This document shows positions 53,159-61,647 of a DNA stretch of 64,000 nucleotides, piece after piece. The translations under genes were made by a program, and so were the position numbers. Source of the stretch: Actinopolyspora alba (lineage in GTDB: Bacteria > Actinomycetota > Actinomycetes > Mycobacteriales > Pseudonocardiaceae). Below the pieces are notes generated by a model. That model did not search any database. It saw only the letters and a list, made by a program, of their open reading frames with translations, and was not told where the DNA came from. Numbering within the stretch: the stretch's first letter is position 1; every line of letters starts with the position of its first letter. The stretch lies in NCBI RefSeq assembly GCF_900112765.1, contig NZ_FOMZ01000002.1, positions 372,001-436,000 on the forward strand, given 5' to 3'.

Positions 53159-54382
53159 TCAGGCCGTGGCCACGCCGTCCTTCCGGGCGGCCTCGGCGAC
53201 CGCGTCGGCGACCTCCGGCGCGACCCTGGGATCCAGCGGACTGGGCACGATGTAGTCGGCGGCCAGCTCCTCCGAGGCGACGGCCGCGATGGCCTCGGCC
53301 GCGGCGACCTTCATCCGGTCACTGATCATCCGAGAGCCGGCGTGGAGCGCCCCCTTGAAGATCCCGGGGAACGCCAGCACGTTGTTGATCTGGTTCGGGA
53401 AGTCGCTACGGCCGGTGGCGACCACGCTCGCGTGCCTGGCCGCGACCTCCGGATGAATCTCGGGATCCGGATTGGACAACGCGAACACGACGGCGTCGTC
53501 GGCCATCGTCTCCACCAGCTCCTCCGGGATGGTGCCCGCGGAGACGCCGATGAGCACATCGGCACCGCGCAGGGCTTCGGGCAGGCCGCCGGTGACGTGC
53601 CGGGGGTTCGTGCGCTCGGCCAGTTCCGCCTTGATCGGTGTCAGGTTGTCCCTGCCGGAGTGGATCACACCTCGCGAGTCCGCCACGACGACCTCACCGA
53701 CACCGGCGGCCTCCAGGATCTCGGCACAGGCCACCCCCGCGGCCCCCGCCCCGGAGATCACCACGCGCAGCGAACCGAAGTCGCGTCCCGAGAGCCGGCA
53801 GGCGTTGCGCAGCGCGGCGAGGGTCACGACCGCCGTCCCGTGCTGGTCGTCGTGCATGACCGGGCAGTCCAGGGCCTCGACCAGTCTGCGTTCGAGATCG
53901 AAGCACCGCGGCGCGGCCACGTCCTCCAGATTGACCGCGCCGAACGAGGGACGCAGCCGGACCAGGGTTTCCACGATCTCGTCGTTGTCGGTGGTGTCCA
54001 GCACCAACGGGATGGAGTCCAGACCGGCGAAGTTCTTGAACAGCGCCGCCTTGCCTTCCATGACCGGCAGCGAAGCGCGCGGACCGATGTCACCGAGCCC
54101 CAGCACGGCGGTGCCGTCACTGACGACCGCCACCAGCCCACTGGTCCAGGTGTAGCGGGAGGTCAGCGTCTGGTCCGCGTTGATCGCACGGCTGACCTTG
54201 GCCACACCCGGCGTGTACGCGATGGAGAGGTCGCGCGGACTCGTCAACGGGGCGGTGGGGGCGATGGCCAGCTTTCCACCCTCGTGCGCTCCGAATATCT
54301 CCTCGTGGGTCAACTCCGCGTTCGGCGTTGCCGGTGCGGACGCGGAATCGGACGTGTTCTGATGATCACTAACGGTGGTCAC
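53159..54382 (-). CDS. NAD(P)-dependent malic enzyme
   Basis: A 407-residue short-form malic enzyme that decarboxylates malate to pyruvate. Seen: SIAYTPGVAKVSRAI, TAVLGLGDIGPRASLPVMEG, the catalytic lysine in GKAALFKNFAG, EDVAAPRCFDLERRL, DDQHGTAVV and the Rossmann motif ISGAGAAGVACAEILEAAG. The late SNPDPEIHPEVA is typical of the bacterial NAD-type enzymes, though cofactor choice cannot be fixed by eye. GTG 54382 with AGGAGG five bases upstream is preferred; the frame extends further without conserved sequence. Single gene, divergent from the RmlC-like gene. Confidence 0.94.
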   Translation of the reverse strand: MTTVSDHQNTSDSASAPATPNAELTHEEIFGAHEGGKLAIAPTAPLTSPRDLSIAYTPGVAKVSRAINADQTLTSRYTWTSGLVAVVSDGTAVLGLGDIGPRASLPVMEGKAALFKNFAGLDSIPLVLDTTDNDEIVETLVRLRPSFGAVNLEDVAAPRCFDLERRLVEALDCPVMHDDQHGTAVVTLAALRNACRLSGRDFGSLRVVISGAGAAGVACAEILEAAGVGEVVVADSRGVIHSGRDNLTPIKAELAERTNPRHVTGGLPEALRGADVLIGVSAGTIPEELVETMADDAVVFALSNPDPEIHPEVAARHASVVATGRSDFPNQINNVLAFPGIFKGALHAGSRMISDRMKVAAAEAIAAVASEELAADYIVPSPLDPRVAPEVADAVAEAARKDGVATA

Positions 54383-54713
54383 GGCGTCCTCCTGTTGCCT
54401 TGACCTGGCCACCGGGAGCGACTCCCGGGCGGCAGATGGGCGACGTCGCACGCCGTGTGGACTGGTGCCACTCGACGAGGCGTCTAGGGGCGACCGAGAC
54501 CGACTGCCCAGGTCCGGGCAGCAGCTCGGCGGACGCTGCGGTTCGCCGAGTATGTCAGCCACCCCCGGGGCTGTCTGCGACTAGGGTCACACCACACCAG
54601 CATCTTCAACAAATTGTCAACACTCGTTCCGGTGATCGTCCGTACCGGAGAAGAAAATCCGCCGATACTTTCCCGACGACACGACCGGAGAACGCCGGTA
54701 ATAGGCTGCCGGT
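54383..54713. promoter_or_regulatory. Divergent promoter region, malic enzyme / RmlC-like gene
   Basis: A 331-base spacer without a supported gene. It contains an AT-richer patch (CAACAAATTGTCAACAC near 54,606-54,622) and a GAAGAAAATC patch further right. No -35/-10 pair could be assigned with confidence. Confidence 0.3.
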
Positions 54714-55322
54714 GTGGACATGCGTCGACTGGGCATCAGCGGTGCCGTGGAATTCACCCCTCCGGCCTTTCCCGATCACCGGGGGCTGTTCGTTGCTCCC
54801 TTCCAGCAGGAGGCGTTCGCCGAAGCGACCGGACACCGACTGCCCCTGGCACAGCTCAACAACAGCGTGTCCCATCGCAACGTGGTGCGCGGTGTGCACT
54901 TCGCGGACGTTCCGCCGGGCCAGGCCAAGTACGTCTACTGCCCACAGGGGAGCCTGCTCGACGTGGTGGTCGACGTGCGGATCGGCTCACCCACCTTCGG
55001 GCAGTGGGAAGCCGTCCGGTTGGACTCGCGGAACTACAACGGGCTGTACCTGGCCGAAGGCCTCGGGCACGCCTTCGCGGCGTTGGCCGATGACACGGTG
55101 ATGATCTACCTCTGCTCGACGCCGTACAATCCCCCGGCCGAGCACGCGGTCAACCCGCTGGACCCGGAGCTCGGGTTGCCGTGGAACGAGCTCGACGCGG
55201 AACCGGTGTTGTCCGAAAAGGATCGTTCCGCTCCCTCACTGGCCGAGGCGAGCGATGCGGGCATCCTGCCGCACCACGAGGACTGCCTGGAGCACTACGA
55301 GCGGCTGCGCTCCGCCGAGTGA
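54714..55322 (+). CDS. dTDP-4-dehydrorhamnose 3,5-epimerase-like protein
   Basis: A 202-residue cupin of the RmlC family: FPDHRGLFVAPFQQEAF, NNSVSHRNVVRGVHF with the catalytic His, AKYVYCPQGSLLDVVVDVRI, LAEGLGHAFAAL and a late YNPPAEHAVNPLDPELGLPW. It would epimerise a dTDP-4-keto sugar on the way to dTDP-rhamnose or a deoxysugar. No other rml or sugar genes are adjacent, so whether it serves the cell wall or a glycosylated product is open. Starts at GTG 54714 (Met three codons later is an alternative). Confidence 0.85.
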   Translation: MDMRRLGISGAVEFTPPAFPDHRGLFVAPFQQEAFAEATGHRLPLAQLNNSVSHRNVVRGVHFADVPPGQAKYVYCPQGSLLDVVVDVRIGSPTFGQWEAVRLDSRNYNGLYLAEGLGHAFAALADDTVMIYLCSTPYNPPAEHAVNPLDPELGLPWNELDAEPVLSEKDRSAPSLAEASDAGILPHHEDCLEHYERLRSAE

Positions 55323-55478
55323 CCGGCCTGGCGACAGGCGCCAAACGACAGGCACTGCCTCACCACCGGACCCGCGAACACGAATCGTGACAACCAGGAA
55401 CACGAGTCGGACTCGTTTTCACCGCGACCGCGGGGTTCCCACGTCCGAACCACACCGAACACCCCCAACGGGGGCTAC

Positions 55479-55793
55479 TCAACGTATCCGGCCGGGACGC
55501 GGCACCAGCCGCCAGCGCAGCACCCCCAGCACCTCCGCGGGGCCGAGCAGGCGGGAATCGGTGGAGGCAGCGGCGTGGTCCCCGGTGACGTGCCACCCTC
55601 CCTCGGCACGGCACACCGCCCGCTTCACCGAGAGCTGGTTGGGCCTGGACGACCACCTGACGAGCACGACGTCACCGGGCCTCGGCTCGGTGCGCAACCG
55701 CAGCAGCACGATGTCCCCGTCCCGCAGCGTGGGAGCCATCGAGGGCCCTCGCACACGCAGCCTGCGCCAGCGCAACCGACCGAGCGAACTCAC
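55479..55793 (-). CDS. sodX: Nickel superoxide dismutase maturation protease (S26 family)
   Basis: A 104-residue signal-peptidase-like serine protease without a membrane anchor. The catalytic Ser is in RGPSMAPTLRDGD and the Lys in LSVKRAV, followed by the usual late GDHAAASTDSRLLGP. It lies divergently 84 bases from sodN, as in other actinomycetes where it trims the SodN leader so that His-1 can bind nickel. GTG 55793, five bases after GGAGG, is the best start. Its size and lack of an anchor separate it from the secretory signal peptidase. Confidence 0.88.
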   Translation of the reverse strand: MSSLGRLRWRRLRVRGPSMAPTLRDGDIVLLRLRTEPRPGDVVLVRWSSRPNQLSVKRAVCRAEGGWHVTGDHAAASTDSRLLGPAEVLGVLRWRLVPRPGRIR

Positions 55794-55877
55794 ACCTACC
55801 TCCGTAAGACAACGACGATCGTAACGGAGTAAGGTCGGACCCGTCGGAGCATTCACTGTCACTTTCAGGGAGGAAGT

Positions 55878-56285
55878 ATGCGACTCCTGTCGCGGCTTCT
55901 CGGCCCGCGTCTGGAAGCAACCGCCCACTGCGACCTGCCGTGCGGCGTTTACGACCCGGCCCAGGCACGGATCGAGGCCGAGTCCGTCAAGGCCATCCAG
56001 GAGAAGTACCAGAACAACGAGGACCCCGAGTTCCGCACTCGCGCGATCAACATCGCCGAGCAGCGCTCGGAACTGGTCAAGCACCACCTGTGGGTACTGT
56101 GGACCGACTACTTCAAGCCTCCGCACTTCGAGAAGTACCCGCAGCTGCACGAACTGGTGAACAAGGCCACCAAGGCCGCCGGTGCGGCCGGCACCAAGGG
56201 CTCGATGGACCCGGCCACGGGCCAGGAGCTGCTGGACTACATCGCCGAGATCGACAAGATCTTCTGGGAGACCAAGAAGGGCTGA
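55878..56285 (+). CDS. sodN: Nickel-containing superoxide dismutase
   Basis: A 135-residue NiSOD precursor. The first 16 residues (MRLLSRLLGPRLEATA) are the leader removed to expose His-17 as residue 1 of the mature enzyme. The nickel hook HCDLPCGVYDP provides His, two Cys and the turn. The four-helix remainder (ESVKAIQEKYQ, HHLWVLWTDYFKPPH, ELLDYIAEIDKIFWETKKG) is standard. It dismutates superoxide in the cytoplasm. ATG 55878 follows GGGAGGA. Divergent from its maturation protease and closed by a strong terminator. Control by a nickel-responsive Fur-type regulator is known in Streptomyces; I did not find a clear box. Confidence 0.96.
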   Translation: MRLLSRLLGPRLEATAHCDLPCGVYDPAQARIEAESVKAIQEKYQNNEDPEFRTRAINIAEQRSELVKHHLWVLWTDYFKPPHFEKYPQLHELVNKATKAAGAAGTKGSMDPATGQELLDYIAEIDKIFWETKKG

Positions 56286-56305
56286 ACGCCCCGTAGGTCC
56301 TCACA

Positions 56306-56352
56306 CGACGCCGGCCGGCCGGAACACGCTTCCGCCGGTCGGCGTCGTTTTT
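56306..56352 (+). terminator. Intrinsic terminator after sodN
   Basis: CGACGCCGGCCGGCCGGAA pairs with CTTCCGCCGGTCGGCGTCG (one or two mismatches) and is followed by TTTTT. It starts 21 bases after the sodN stop. One of the clearest rho-independent terminators in the window. Confidence 0.85.
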
Positions 56353-56501
56353 CTCCGGTCGCCGAGCCACGGTCGACGCGCGTTCGGCCACGAACGCCGC
56401 ACCCCTCGCCCCTGCCCCCTCTTCGTCCTTTCGGCCCCCGCGACACGCAACCGTTCGGACCGGCCGGGAACCACGCGGAAGGTGATCCGACCGCAGCCGT
56501 T

Positions 56502-57086
56502 TCACACCACTTTCCTTATCTCCGGCATCACTTTTTCCGCGGTCACGGAACCCAGGAAAATCGCGGCCACTCCGTGCTCGTCGTCCAGCACGAGCGTTAT
56601 CGGCACGGTGGAAAGCGGAAGCCCGTCCAGAGCCAGTGCCACTTTACCGTCCGGGTCGTACACGGAAGGGTAGGTCACGTCCAGATTGTGCATGAAGTCC
56701 TGAGCGGACCTCCGGTTGTCGCGAACATTCACACCGAGGAATCGGATGTTCGCGTCCTCGGTCCGCCGGTCCAACCGTTCGAGTTCGTCCGCCTCACCCC
56801 GGCAGGGAGCACACCACGATCCCCACAGATTGAGCAGAACCGCTTTGCCCTCGTAGTCCGACAGAGCTATGGTCTTCCCCGGTTTCATGACGGAGGATCC
56901 GGACAAGCCCCCCACGCTGTCGCGATCCTCTTCCTCGTACAGGATCCTCGTCCGGCCGTCGGGTGACACGAATGAGAACTCGCCCCGCCCCGACCGTACT
57001 TCGCCTCCCGAAAAACCGCCACAAGAAGCCGATGTCGTGACGACAAGAATACCGGCCACTGCCGCGATGATTCGTTTCTTGACCAC
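56502..57086 (-). CDS. TlpA/ResA-like thioredoxin-fold lipoprotein
   Basis: An exported thiol-disulfide protein of about 194 residues. The signal (KKRIIAAVAGILVVTTSASC) ends in a lipobox Cys. The thioredoxin fold has LLNLWGSWCAPCRGEADELE with the WCxxC active site and a cis-Pro in LSTVPITLVLDD. Such proteins reduce or deliver thiols outside the membrane, for example in cytochrome c or other extracytoplasmic protein maturation. Start GTG 57086 gives the best signal peptide, but no well-spaced ribosome site; ATG 57134 is an alternative. No ccm genes adjacent. Confidence 0.85.
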   Translation of the reverse strand: MVKKRIIAAVAGILVVTTSASCGGFSGGEVRSGRGEFSFVSPDGRTRILYEEEDRDSVGGLSGSSVMKPGKTIALSDYEGKAVLLNLWGSWCAPCRGEADELERLDRRTEDANIRFLGVNVRDNRRSAQDFMHNLDVTYPSVYDPDGKVALALDGLPLSTVPITLVLDDEHGVAAIFLGSVTAEKVMPEIRKVV

Positions 57087-57510
57087 TCCCGACCGTCGAA
57101 ATCGAACGAATTCGAATTTTCTTCGCTTCGACATGCGCGCATGGTACAACACCGACCGCGTGCCGCACGTGCCGCGAAAACCGAACACGTACGGATCTCA
57201 TGAGCGTCTTCCCGAACGCGCTACCCCGGTTTTCGGAACGAATCAGCACCGGCGCCGAAAGGACCGGTGATCGGCCGTCGCACCCGGACACTGAACCGGG
57301 CAGCCGGACGACCGGGTGCGGAAGACCCCGGGCACGGTCACACGCCGCCGCGACCGTGGCTGAGCCACCGCGGACGTACGAGAACGGTCCGGATACCGAG
57401 AACACTCCGCGCTCCTCGTTCCGCAGCGCTCGAAATCTGATTGCGCCCGAGCGGCCGCGCTGCCAGGCTCACTTCCGACCTCCACTCCTGCCCTCGAAAC
57501 GGAAACCGGT
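57087..57510. other. Intergenic region between TlpA-like and GNAT genes
   Basis: A 424-base divergent spacer; AT-richer near 57,060-57,130 (AATTCGAATTTTC), where the TlpA-like gene's promoter should lie. Nothing else recognised. Confidence 0.35.
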
Positions 57511-58014
57511 ATGGGCGTGCGGATCCGCGTGGCGAACCCCGGCGAGGAACAGCGGCTGAAGTGGATCCAGCGAGAGGCGTGGTCTCCGGAAACGAGTCCG
57601 GCACCACCGCGCTCGACCGAGGGTTCGATCTTCGACGGGCACGTCGAGGCGGGGAACGTGCTGGTCGCCGACGAGAACGGTCTCGCGGTCGGATTCTCGA
57701 AACTCGTCCCGCTGGCCAGCTCGTATCCCCGTCTCGCGGACGCCACGGCTCATGTGCAACAGCTGCACGGCTTCTCGGTGCTGCCCGATTACCGGGGACG
57801 GGGCATCGGAGGAACGATGCTGGAAGCCGTGCGCGCCGAATCGCTGCGGCGCGGCGCCACCCGCATCACGCTGCGGGTGCTGGGCACCAACGAACGGGCG
57901 ATGCGGTTGTATCGCGCCGCGGGTTACGAGATCGAGGGCAGGCTGCGCGCCAAGTTCCGCATCGGGGACAGGTTCGTGGACGACGTGCTGATGGCGCTGG
58001 AGCTGCCCACGTGA
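57511..58014 (+). CDS. GNAT-family N-acetyltransferase
   Basis: A 167-residue GNAT with the acetyl-CoA loop LPDYRGRGIGGTMLEA, preceded by strand VQQLHGFSV and followed by ITLRVLGTNERAMRLYRAAG, then YEIEGRLRAKFRIGD. The YEIEGRLRxxFxIG ending resembles RimI/RimJ-type and some amine acetyltransferases, but the substrate is not predictable. ATG 57511 is preceded by GGAAA. A second GNAT gene follows 82 bases downstream on the same strand; the two are not close paralogues. Confidence 0.88.
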   Translation: MGVRIRVANPGEEQRLKWIQREAWSPETSPAPPRSTEGSIFDGHVEAGNVLVADENGLAVGFSKLVPLASSYPRLADATAHVQQLHGFSVLPDYRGRGIGGTMLEAVRAESLRRGATRITLRVLGTNERAMRLYRAAGYEIEGRLRAKFRIGDRFVDDVLMALELPT

Positions 58015-58096
58015 TCGCTTTCGGGGTCGACGTCCGCTAGAACGTCCCGGATCCGAGAAGATGATCATGTGAGCACGACTCGGTTAACCTGAACGG

Positions 58097-58621
58097 GTGT
58101 TAGATCACGCTGGGAACAACCACGCCGGGGACAACCACGCCGGGGACAGCGGAGTACGACGAGTCACCGAGGCCGACCTGCCCGCAGTGGTGCGGCTGGT
58201 GCACGAGCTCGCCGAGTACGAGAAAGCTCCCGAGCAGTGCGAACTCACCACGGAGCAGCTGCGGCGGGCGCTGTTCGGGCCGACCCCGGCGCTGTACGGC
58301 CACGTGGCCGAGTTCGACGGGCGAGTCGTGGGATTCGCGCTGTGGTTTCTCAACTTCTCCACCTGGCGGGGGACACACGGCATCTACCTGGAGGACCTCT
58401 ACGTGGAGCCGTCGTACCGACGGCACGGTCTGGGGCGGGCGCTGCTGGCGGAACTGGCGCGGGAATGCGTCGAACACGGATACGCTCGCCTGGAATGGTG
58501 GGTACTGAACTGGAACGAGCAGGCGATCGGTTTCTACGAGTCGCTGGGCGCGATTCCGATGGACGAGTGGACCGTCTTCCGGTTGACCGGGGAGGCACTC
58601 GATCGAACAGCCCACGGTTGA
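58097..58621 (+). CDS. GNAT-family acetyltransferase, diamine acetyltransferase-like
   Basis: A 174-residue GNAT resembling the spermidine/spermine or diamine N-acetyltransferase branch: RLVHELAEYEKAPEQCELT, FALWFLNFSTWRGTHGIYLE, DLYVEPSYRRHGLGRALLAE and LEWWVLNWNEQAIGFYESLG. The protein begins with a short low-complexity leader containing the duplicated NHAGD unit (a 15-bp DNA repeat). It starts at GTG 58097; the conserved domain begins near residue 20. Given a polyamine-synthase-like gene at 48,436, a polyamine link is possible but only suggestive. Confidence 0.85.
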   Translation: MLDHAGNNHAGDNHAGDSGVRRVTEADLPAVVRLVHELAEYEKAPEQCELTTEQLRRALFGPTPALYGHVAEFDGRVVGFALWFLNFSTWRGTHGIYLEDLYVEPSYRRHGLGRALLAELARECVEHGYARLEWWVLNWNEQAIGFYESLGAIPMDEWTVFRLTGEALDRTAHG

Positions 58622-58692
58622 CGGATTTCTCACGGGCGAAAGCACGGTAATCTGCGAAACCGACACGCACCACACCAGCGCGAGGTGTCACC

Positions 58693-59025
58693 ATGCCCAC
58701 TCGCCCGATCAGCCGATACTTCAACCACGGACTCACGTTCCGCTGGGCGCAGGGCGACCGGGAAATCGCGGTCAAACGCGGTTACGTCGTGGAGGGCAAT
58801 CCGTTCATCGAGGTCACTCGACCGAAGCACTTCACGATCGCGGACAGACCGAACGAGGACCCGGCGAGGGACCGCGAGAACTGGATAGCGGCGATCCCGG
58901 CCAACCCGTCGGACTGGGACAAACCAGGCGCCCTGGCACGGCTGGCCGAGAGCTGGGCAGCGGCCAATCCGCGCAGCATCCCTTCGGAGAACCGCGGTGA
59001 GGGTGGCTCGAACCAGCGTCGCTGA
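58693..59025 (+). CDS. Conserved small hypothetical protein
   Basis: A 110-residue soluble protein starting at ATG 58693: SRYFNHGLTFRWAQGDREIA, VKRGYVVEGNPFIEVTRPKH, then RDRENWIAAIPANPSDWDKP. Mixed alpha/beta composition, no membrane segment, polar Arg/Asn-rich tail. I do not recognise the family. Good ribosome spacing (GCGAGG upstream) and normal codon use support a real gene. Confidence 0.65.
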   Translation: MPTRPISRYFNHGLTFRWAQGDREIAVKRGYVVEGNPFIEVTRPKHFTIADRPNEDPARDRENWIAAIPANPSDWDKPGALARLAESWAAANPRSIPSENRGEGGSNQRR

Positions 59026-59158
59026 CGCTGCTCGCGACCGTCCGCGGCGCGAACCGGGAGCGGGCGGGGCGCCGGAAGCCGCGTACCGTTCGCACGAGAA
59101 CCGGACGCCCACGGGAAACCACCACACGAGCGGGGACACGCGTCCCGGAAAACTTCGA

Positions 59159-59599
59159 TCAGCCGGAGTGGTTCTCGTGCTCGGCGTCGGGAGCTGTACT
59201 GGAGCGCAACCACCACTCCCGCCCCGCACGGTTGAACAGGCACCACAGCACCAGTACGGCGGGAACGGCGAACCCGAAGGCCACCAGCGGGCTGTCCGAG
59301 GGACCCATCGCGTACCAGGAGGCACCGAGCAACAACAGTTGCAGCAACAGCACCGGTGTGCGGGCCCAGTGTTTGCTCCGAAGCAGCCCGATGCCCGCGA
59401 AGAGAACGCCGAGGGAGATGAGTCCGAAATAGCCGGCTTCACCATAAGTGGAGCTGCGGGTGAGCGATCCCACCGAACCGAGATCGGCCTGGCTCGCCCG
59501 AATCAGCAGGGCCACGACGAATGTGATTCCGGCAACCGCCTGCAACACGGTCACCAGGCCGGCCAGACGCACGGTGCGGGGGGCTGTCGCTGCCGACAC
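59159..59599 (-). CDS. Four-helix membrane protein
   Basis: A 146-residue protein with four hydrophobic helices (VRLAGLVTVLQAVAGITFVV, GYFGLISLGVLFAGIGLL, PVLLLQLLLLGASWYAM, LVAFGFAVPAVLVLWCLF) and a polar tail. GTG 59599 with AAAGAGG upstream. The pattern and the position before a lipid kinase and whiB1 match the membrane protein at the equivalent place in mycobacteria (Rv3217c region). Function unknown. Confidence 0.75.
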   Translation of the reverse strand: MSAATAPRTVRLAGLVTVLQAVAGITFVVALLIRASQADLGSVGSLTRSSTYGEAGYFGLISLGVLFAGIGLLRSKHWARTPVLLLQLLLLGASWYAMGPSDSPLVAFGFAVPAVLVLWCLFNRAGREWWLRSSTAPDAEHENHSG

Positions 59600-59978
59600 G
59601 AATGCCTCTTTCCTGGGGTGATGTATCCACGGTGAGGTAACAGGGCTCGTGGGAGAACTCCCGGTCCGGAGGGCTTCCGGCCCGACCCTCTTACCGGACG
59701 ACACCGTCGTTCCGGACACCGGGACGGATATCTCGCCGGACAGCCGTTCGCGGGTGGAACCTTCCGCCGCGGGCACGTGCTCGCGCGATTCCGGGAGCAC
59801 GAGCCCCTGAGCACCCTCTTTCGAGAGTAGAACACTAACCCACGCCGACGACACGATCCCGAGACGGCGGCTACGGGTCCCGTCCGGCACACCGTTCCGC
59901 CGCGAGCGCCGGGGAGTTACGAGACGGGGGGGGTGGCGCCGCACGAAACCTCCCGGGAACTACAGCTAGGCTTCGGGT
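59600..59978. promoter_or_regulatory. Divergent spacer, membrane protein / lipid kinase
   Basis: A 379-base region without a supported gene, although the leftward frame stays open through it. It includes a run of eight G at about 59,925-59,932. It should hold promoters for both flanking genes; none assigned. Confidence 0.3.
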
Positions 59979-60905
59979 GTGCGCGCTGTTCTCGTAGTCA
60001 ATCCGGAGGCGACCTCGACCAGTGCCGCGGGTAGGGACGTGCTGGCCCACGCGCTCGCCAGCGAGGTCAAACTCGACGTGGTGCAAACCCGTTATCGCGG
60101 CCATGCCGCCGACGCCGCGGCACGAGCCACCCTCGAAGGGGCCGACCTGATCGTGGTGCACGGGGGTGACGGCACCGTCAACGAGGTCGTCAACGGAATG
60201 CTGCGCACGGAAGTGGCCACAACCACCCAGCGCCCATGCCTGTCGGTGATCCCCGGTGGACTGGCCAACGTCTTCGCGGGCGCGCTCGGCGTACCCCGGG
60301 ATCCGCTGGAAGCGACCCACGGGCTGCTGCACGCCTTGGCCGAGCAGCGCAGCCGCTGGATCGGACTGGGCAAGGTGGACGACCGGTGGTTCACCTTCAA
60401 CGCAGGGGTGGGGATCGACGCGGACGTGGTCGCCGAGGTGGAACGCCGGCGCGGCAAGGGGCGGCGAGTGACACCGTGGCTGTACACCAGCGCCGCGACT
60501 CGTTGTTATCTGACCAGTGCCCGACGTGAACCATTACTCACCGTGCAGGCCGACGACGAGCCTCAGGTGACCGCATTACACGCGGCCATGATTTCCAACG
60601 CGGATCCCTGGACCTATCTGGGCCGCAGACCGGTGCACACCAACCCCGAGACCAGCTTCGAAACGGGTATCGGTGTATTCGCGTTCGGCAACATGCTTCC
60701 TCACTCAGTGTTACGACATGTAGCGCAAATGCTCAGCGATAGAGCTAAACCACAAGGAAAATCCCTTTTTAGGCGTGCGAACATCAGCCGGTTGCGAGTA
60801 ACCTGTGAGCGGCCGTTGCGAGTACAGGTCGACGGCGACTCCCTCGGCGAGCTTTCGGTGATCGATTTCGTGTCGGTTCCGAACGCTCTGTGCGTCGTTG
60901 GATAA
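59979..60905 (+). CDS. Diacylglycerol/sphingosine kinase-like lipid kinase
   Basis: A 308-residue DAGK-catalytic-domain protein: VVNPEATSTSAAGRDVL, the ATP-binding VHGGDGTVNEVVNGML, VIPGGLANVFAGALG and IGLGKVDDRWFTFNAGVGID. It phosphorylates a lipid alcohol (diacylglycerol or similar) in membrane lipid metabolism. The GGLANVFA stretch replaces the common GTxNDFA and is typical of this actinobacterial subgroup. GTG 59979 start. Gene order with whiB1 downstream matches mycobacteria. Confidence 0.88.
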   Translation: MRAVLVVNPEATSTSAAGRDVLAHALASEVKLDVVQTRYRGHAADAAARATLEGADLIVVHGGDGTVNEVVNGMLRTEVATTTQRPCLSVIPGGLANVFAGALGVPRDPLEATHGLLHALAEQRSRWIGLGKVDDRWFTFNAGVGIDADVVAEVERRRGKGRRVTPWLYTSAATRCYLTSARREPLLTVQADDEPQVTALHAAMISNADPWTYLGRRPVHTNPETSFETGIGVFAFGNMLPHSVLRHVAQMLSDRAKPQGKSLFRRANISRLRVTCERPLRVQVDGDSLGELSVIDFVSVPNALCVVG

Positions 60906-61042
60906 CTTGCCGCAACGGAAGCACCACACAGGGTCGGCCGCACCGCCTCCGGTGGTCACCCAACCCCAGGTCAAGAGCTGTCGATCTTCCGGGTGAGCTC
61001 ACTCACTCGGTAGTGATCGGCCCCTTGACATTACGCGAGTTC

Positions 61043-61058
61043 GTGAAAGCATTCACAA
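61043..61058. promoter_or_regulatory. CRP-type binding site upstream of whiB1, site 1
   Basis: GTGA-AAGCAT-TCAC followed by AA fits the CRP consensus (TGTGA-N6-TCACA) with one end base changed. It lies 13-28 bp after a TTGACA (61025-61030) and 84 bp before the whiB1 start. Confidence 0.65.
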
Positions 61059-61071
61059 GCGCACGGACTCC

Positions 61072-61087
61072 GTGAAAGCATTCACAA
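61072..61087. promoter_or_regulatory. CRP-type binding site upstream of whiB1, site 2
   Basis: An exact repeat of site 1 (GTGAAAGCATTCACAA), 29 bp further on and 55 bp before the start codon. The pair recalls the tandem CRP sites known at the Mycobacterium tuberculosis whiB1 promoter. Confidence 0.65.
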
Positions 61088-61141
61088 ACACCCCGGAACA
61101 ACGATCGGCGCGCATTGGCGTGCCTAGCGAGGAGCAAAACG

Positions 61142-61399
61142 ATGGACTGGCGCGACCGTGCGGTTTGCCGTGACGAGGACCCCGAACTGTTCTTCCCCGT
61201 CGGGAACAGCGGTCCTGCCCTGCTGCAAATCGCCGAGGCCAAGGCTGTTTGCCGTCGTTGCCCCGTCACGTCCGAGTGCCTCGCGTGGGCCCTCGAGACC
61301 GGACAGGACGCAGGTGTGTGGGGCGGTATGAGCGAGGACGAGCGTCGCGCGCTCAAGCGTCGCAACGCGCGGACCCGCACTCGCACCACCAACGCCTGA
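61142..61399 (+). CDS. whiB1: WhiB1-type iron-sulfur regulator
   Basis: An 85-residue Wbl protein with the four cluster-binding Cys (residues 9, 37, 40 and 46: AVCRDEDPELFFP, AVCRRCPVTSEC), the GVWGGMS turn and a basic C-terminal DNA-binding tail (RRALKRRNARTRTRTT). The 4Fe-4S cluster is expected to sense nitric oxide, and the protein works with the principal sigma factor. ATG 61142, after GAGGAG, is chosen; an upstream extension lacks conserved residues. Single gene, with two CRP-type sites in its promoter region, indicating cAMP control as in mycobacteria. Confidence 0.95.
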   Translation: MDWRDRAVCRDEDPELFFPVGNSGPALLQIAEAKAVCRRCPVTSECLAWALETGQDAGVWGGMSEDERRALKRRNARTRTRTTNA

Positions 61400-61647
61400 G
61401 CGCCCGACTGATCCGTCCCGGCAGGACTCCGTGAGCGGAGACGGGCGAGGCCCGTACGGATTCCCGGGGACGCCGTAATCGGACGCGCGACAGCCGGAAA
61501 ACCGCAACAACCGCACAACACCATCGATCGATCCGCGTCGATGTCGGTCGCGAACGCGATGACCGCGTTCCACAGGGGGGCCGACAGGATCGATCGGAGC
61601 ACGCTCCCCCGTGTGCACCCGCTATCGACGCACCCAGCGGCAGCGAC

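Noticed and set aside
59930-59978. Frameshift at the eight-G run near 59,928
   Set aside because: It lies in the spacer between divergent genes, not in a supported coding region.
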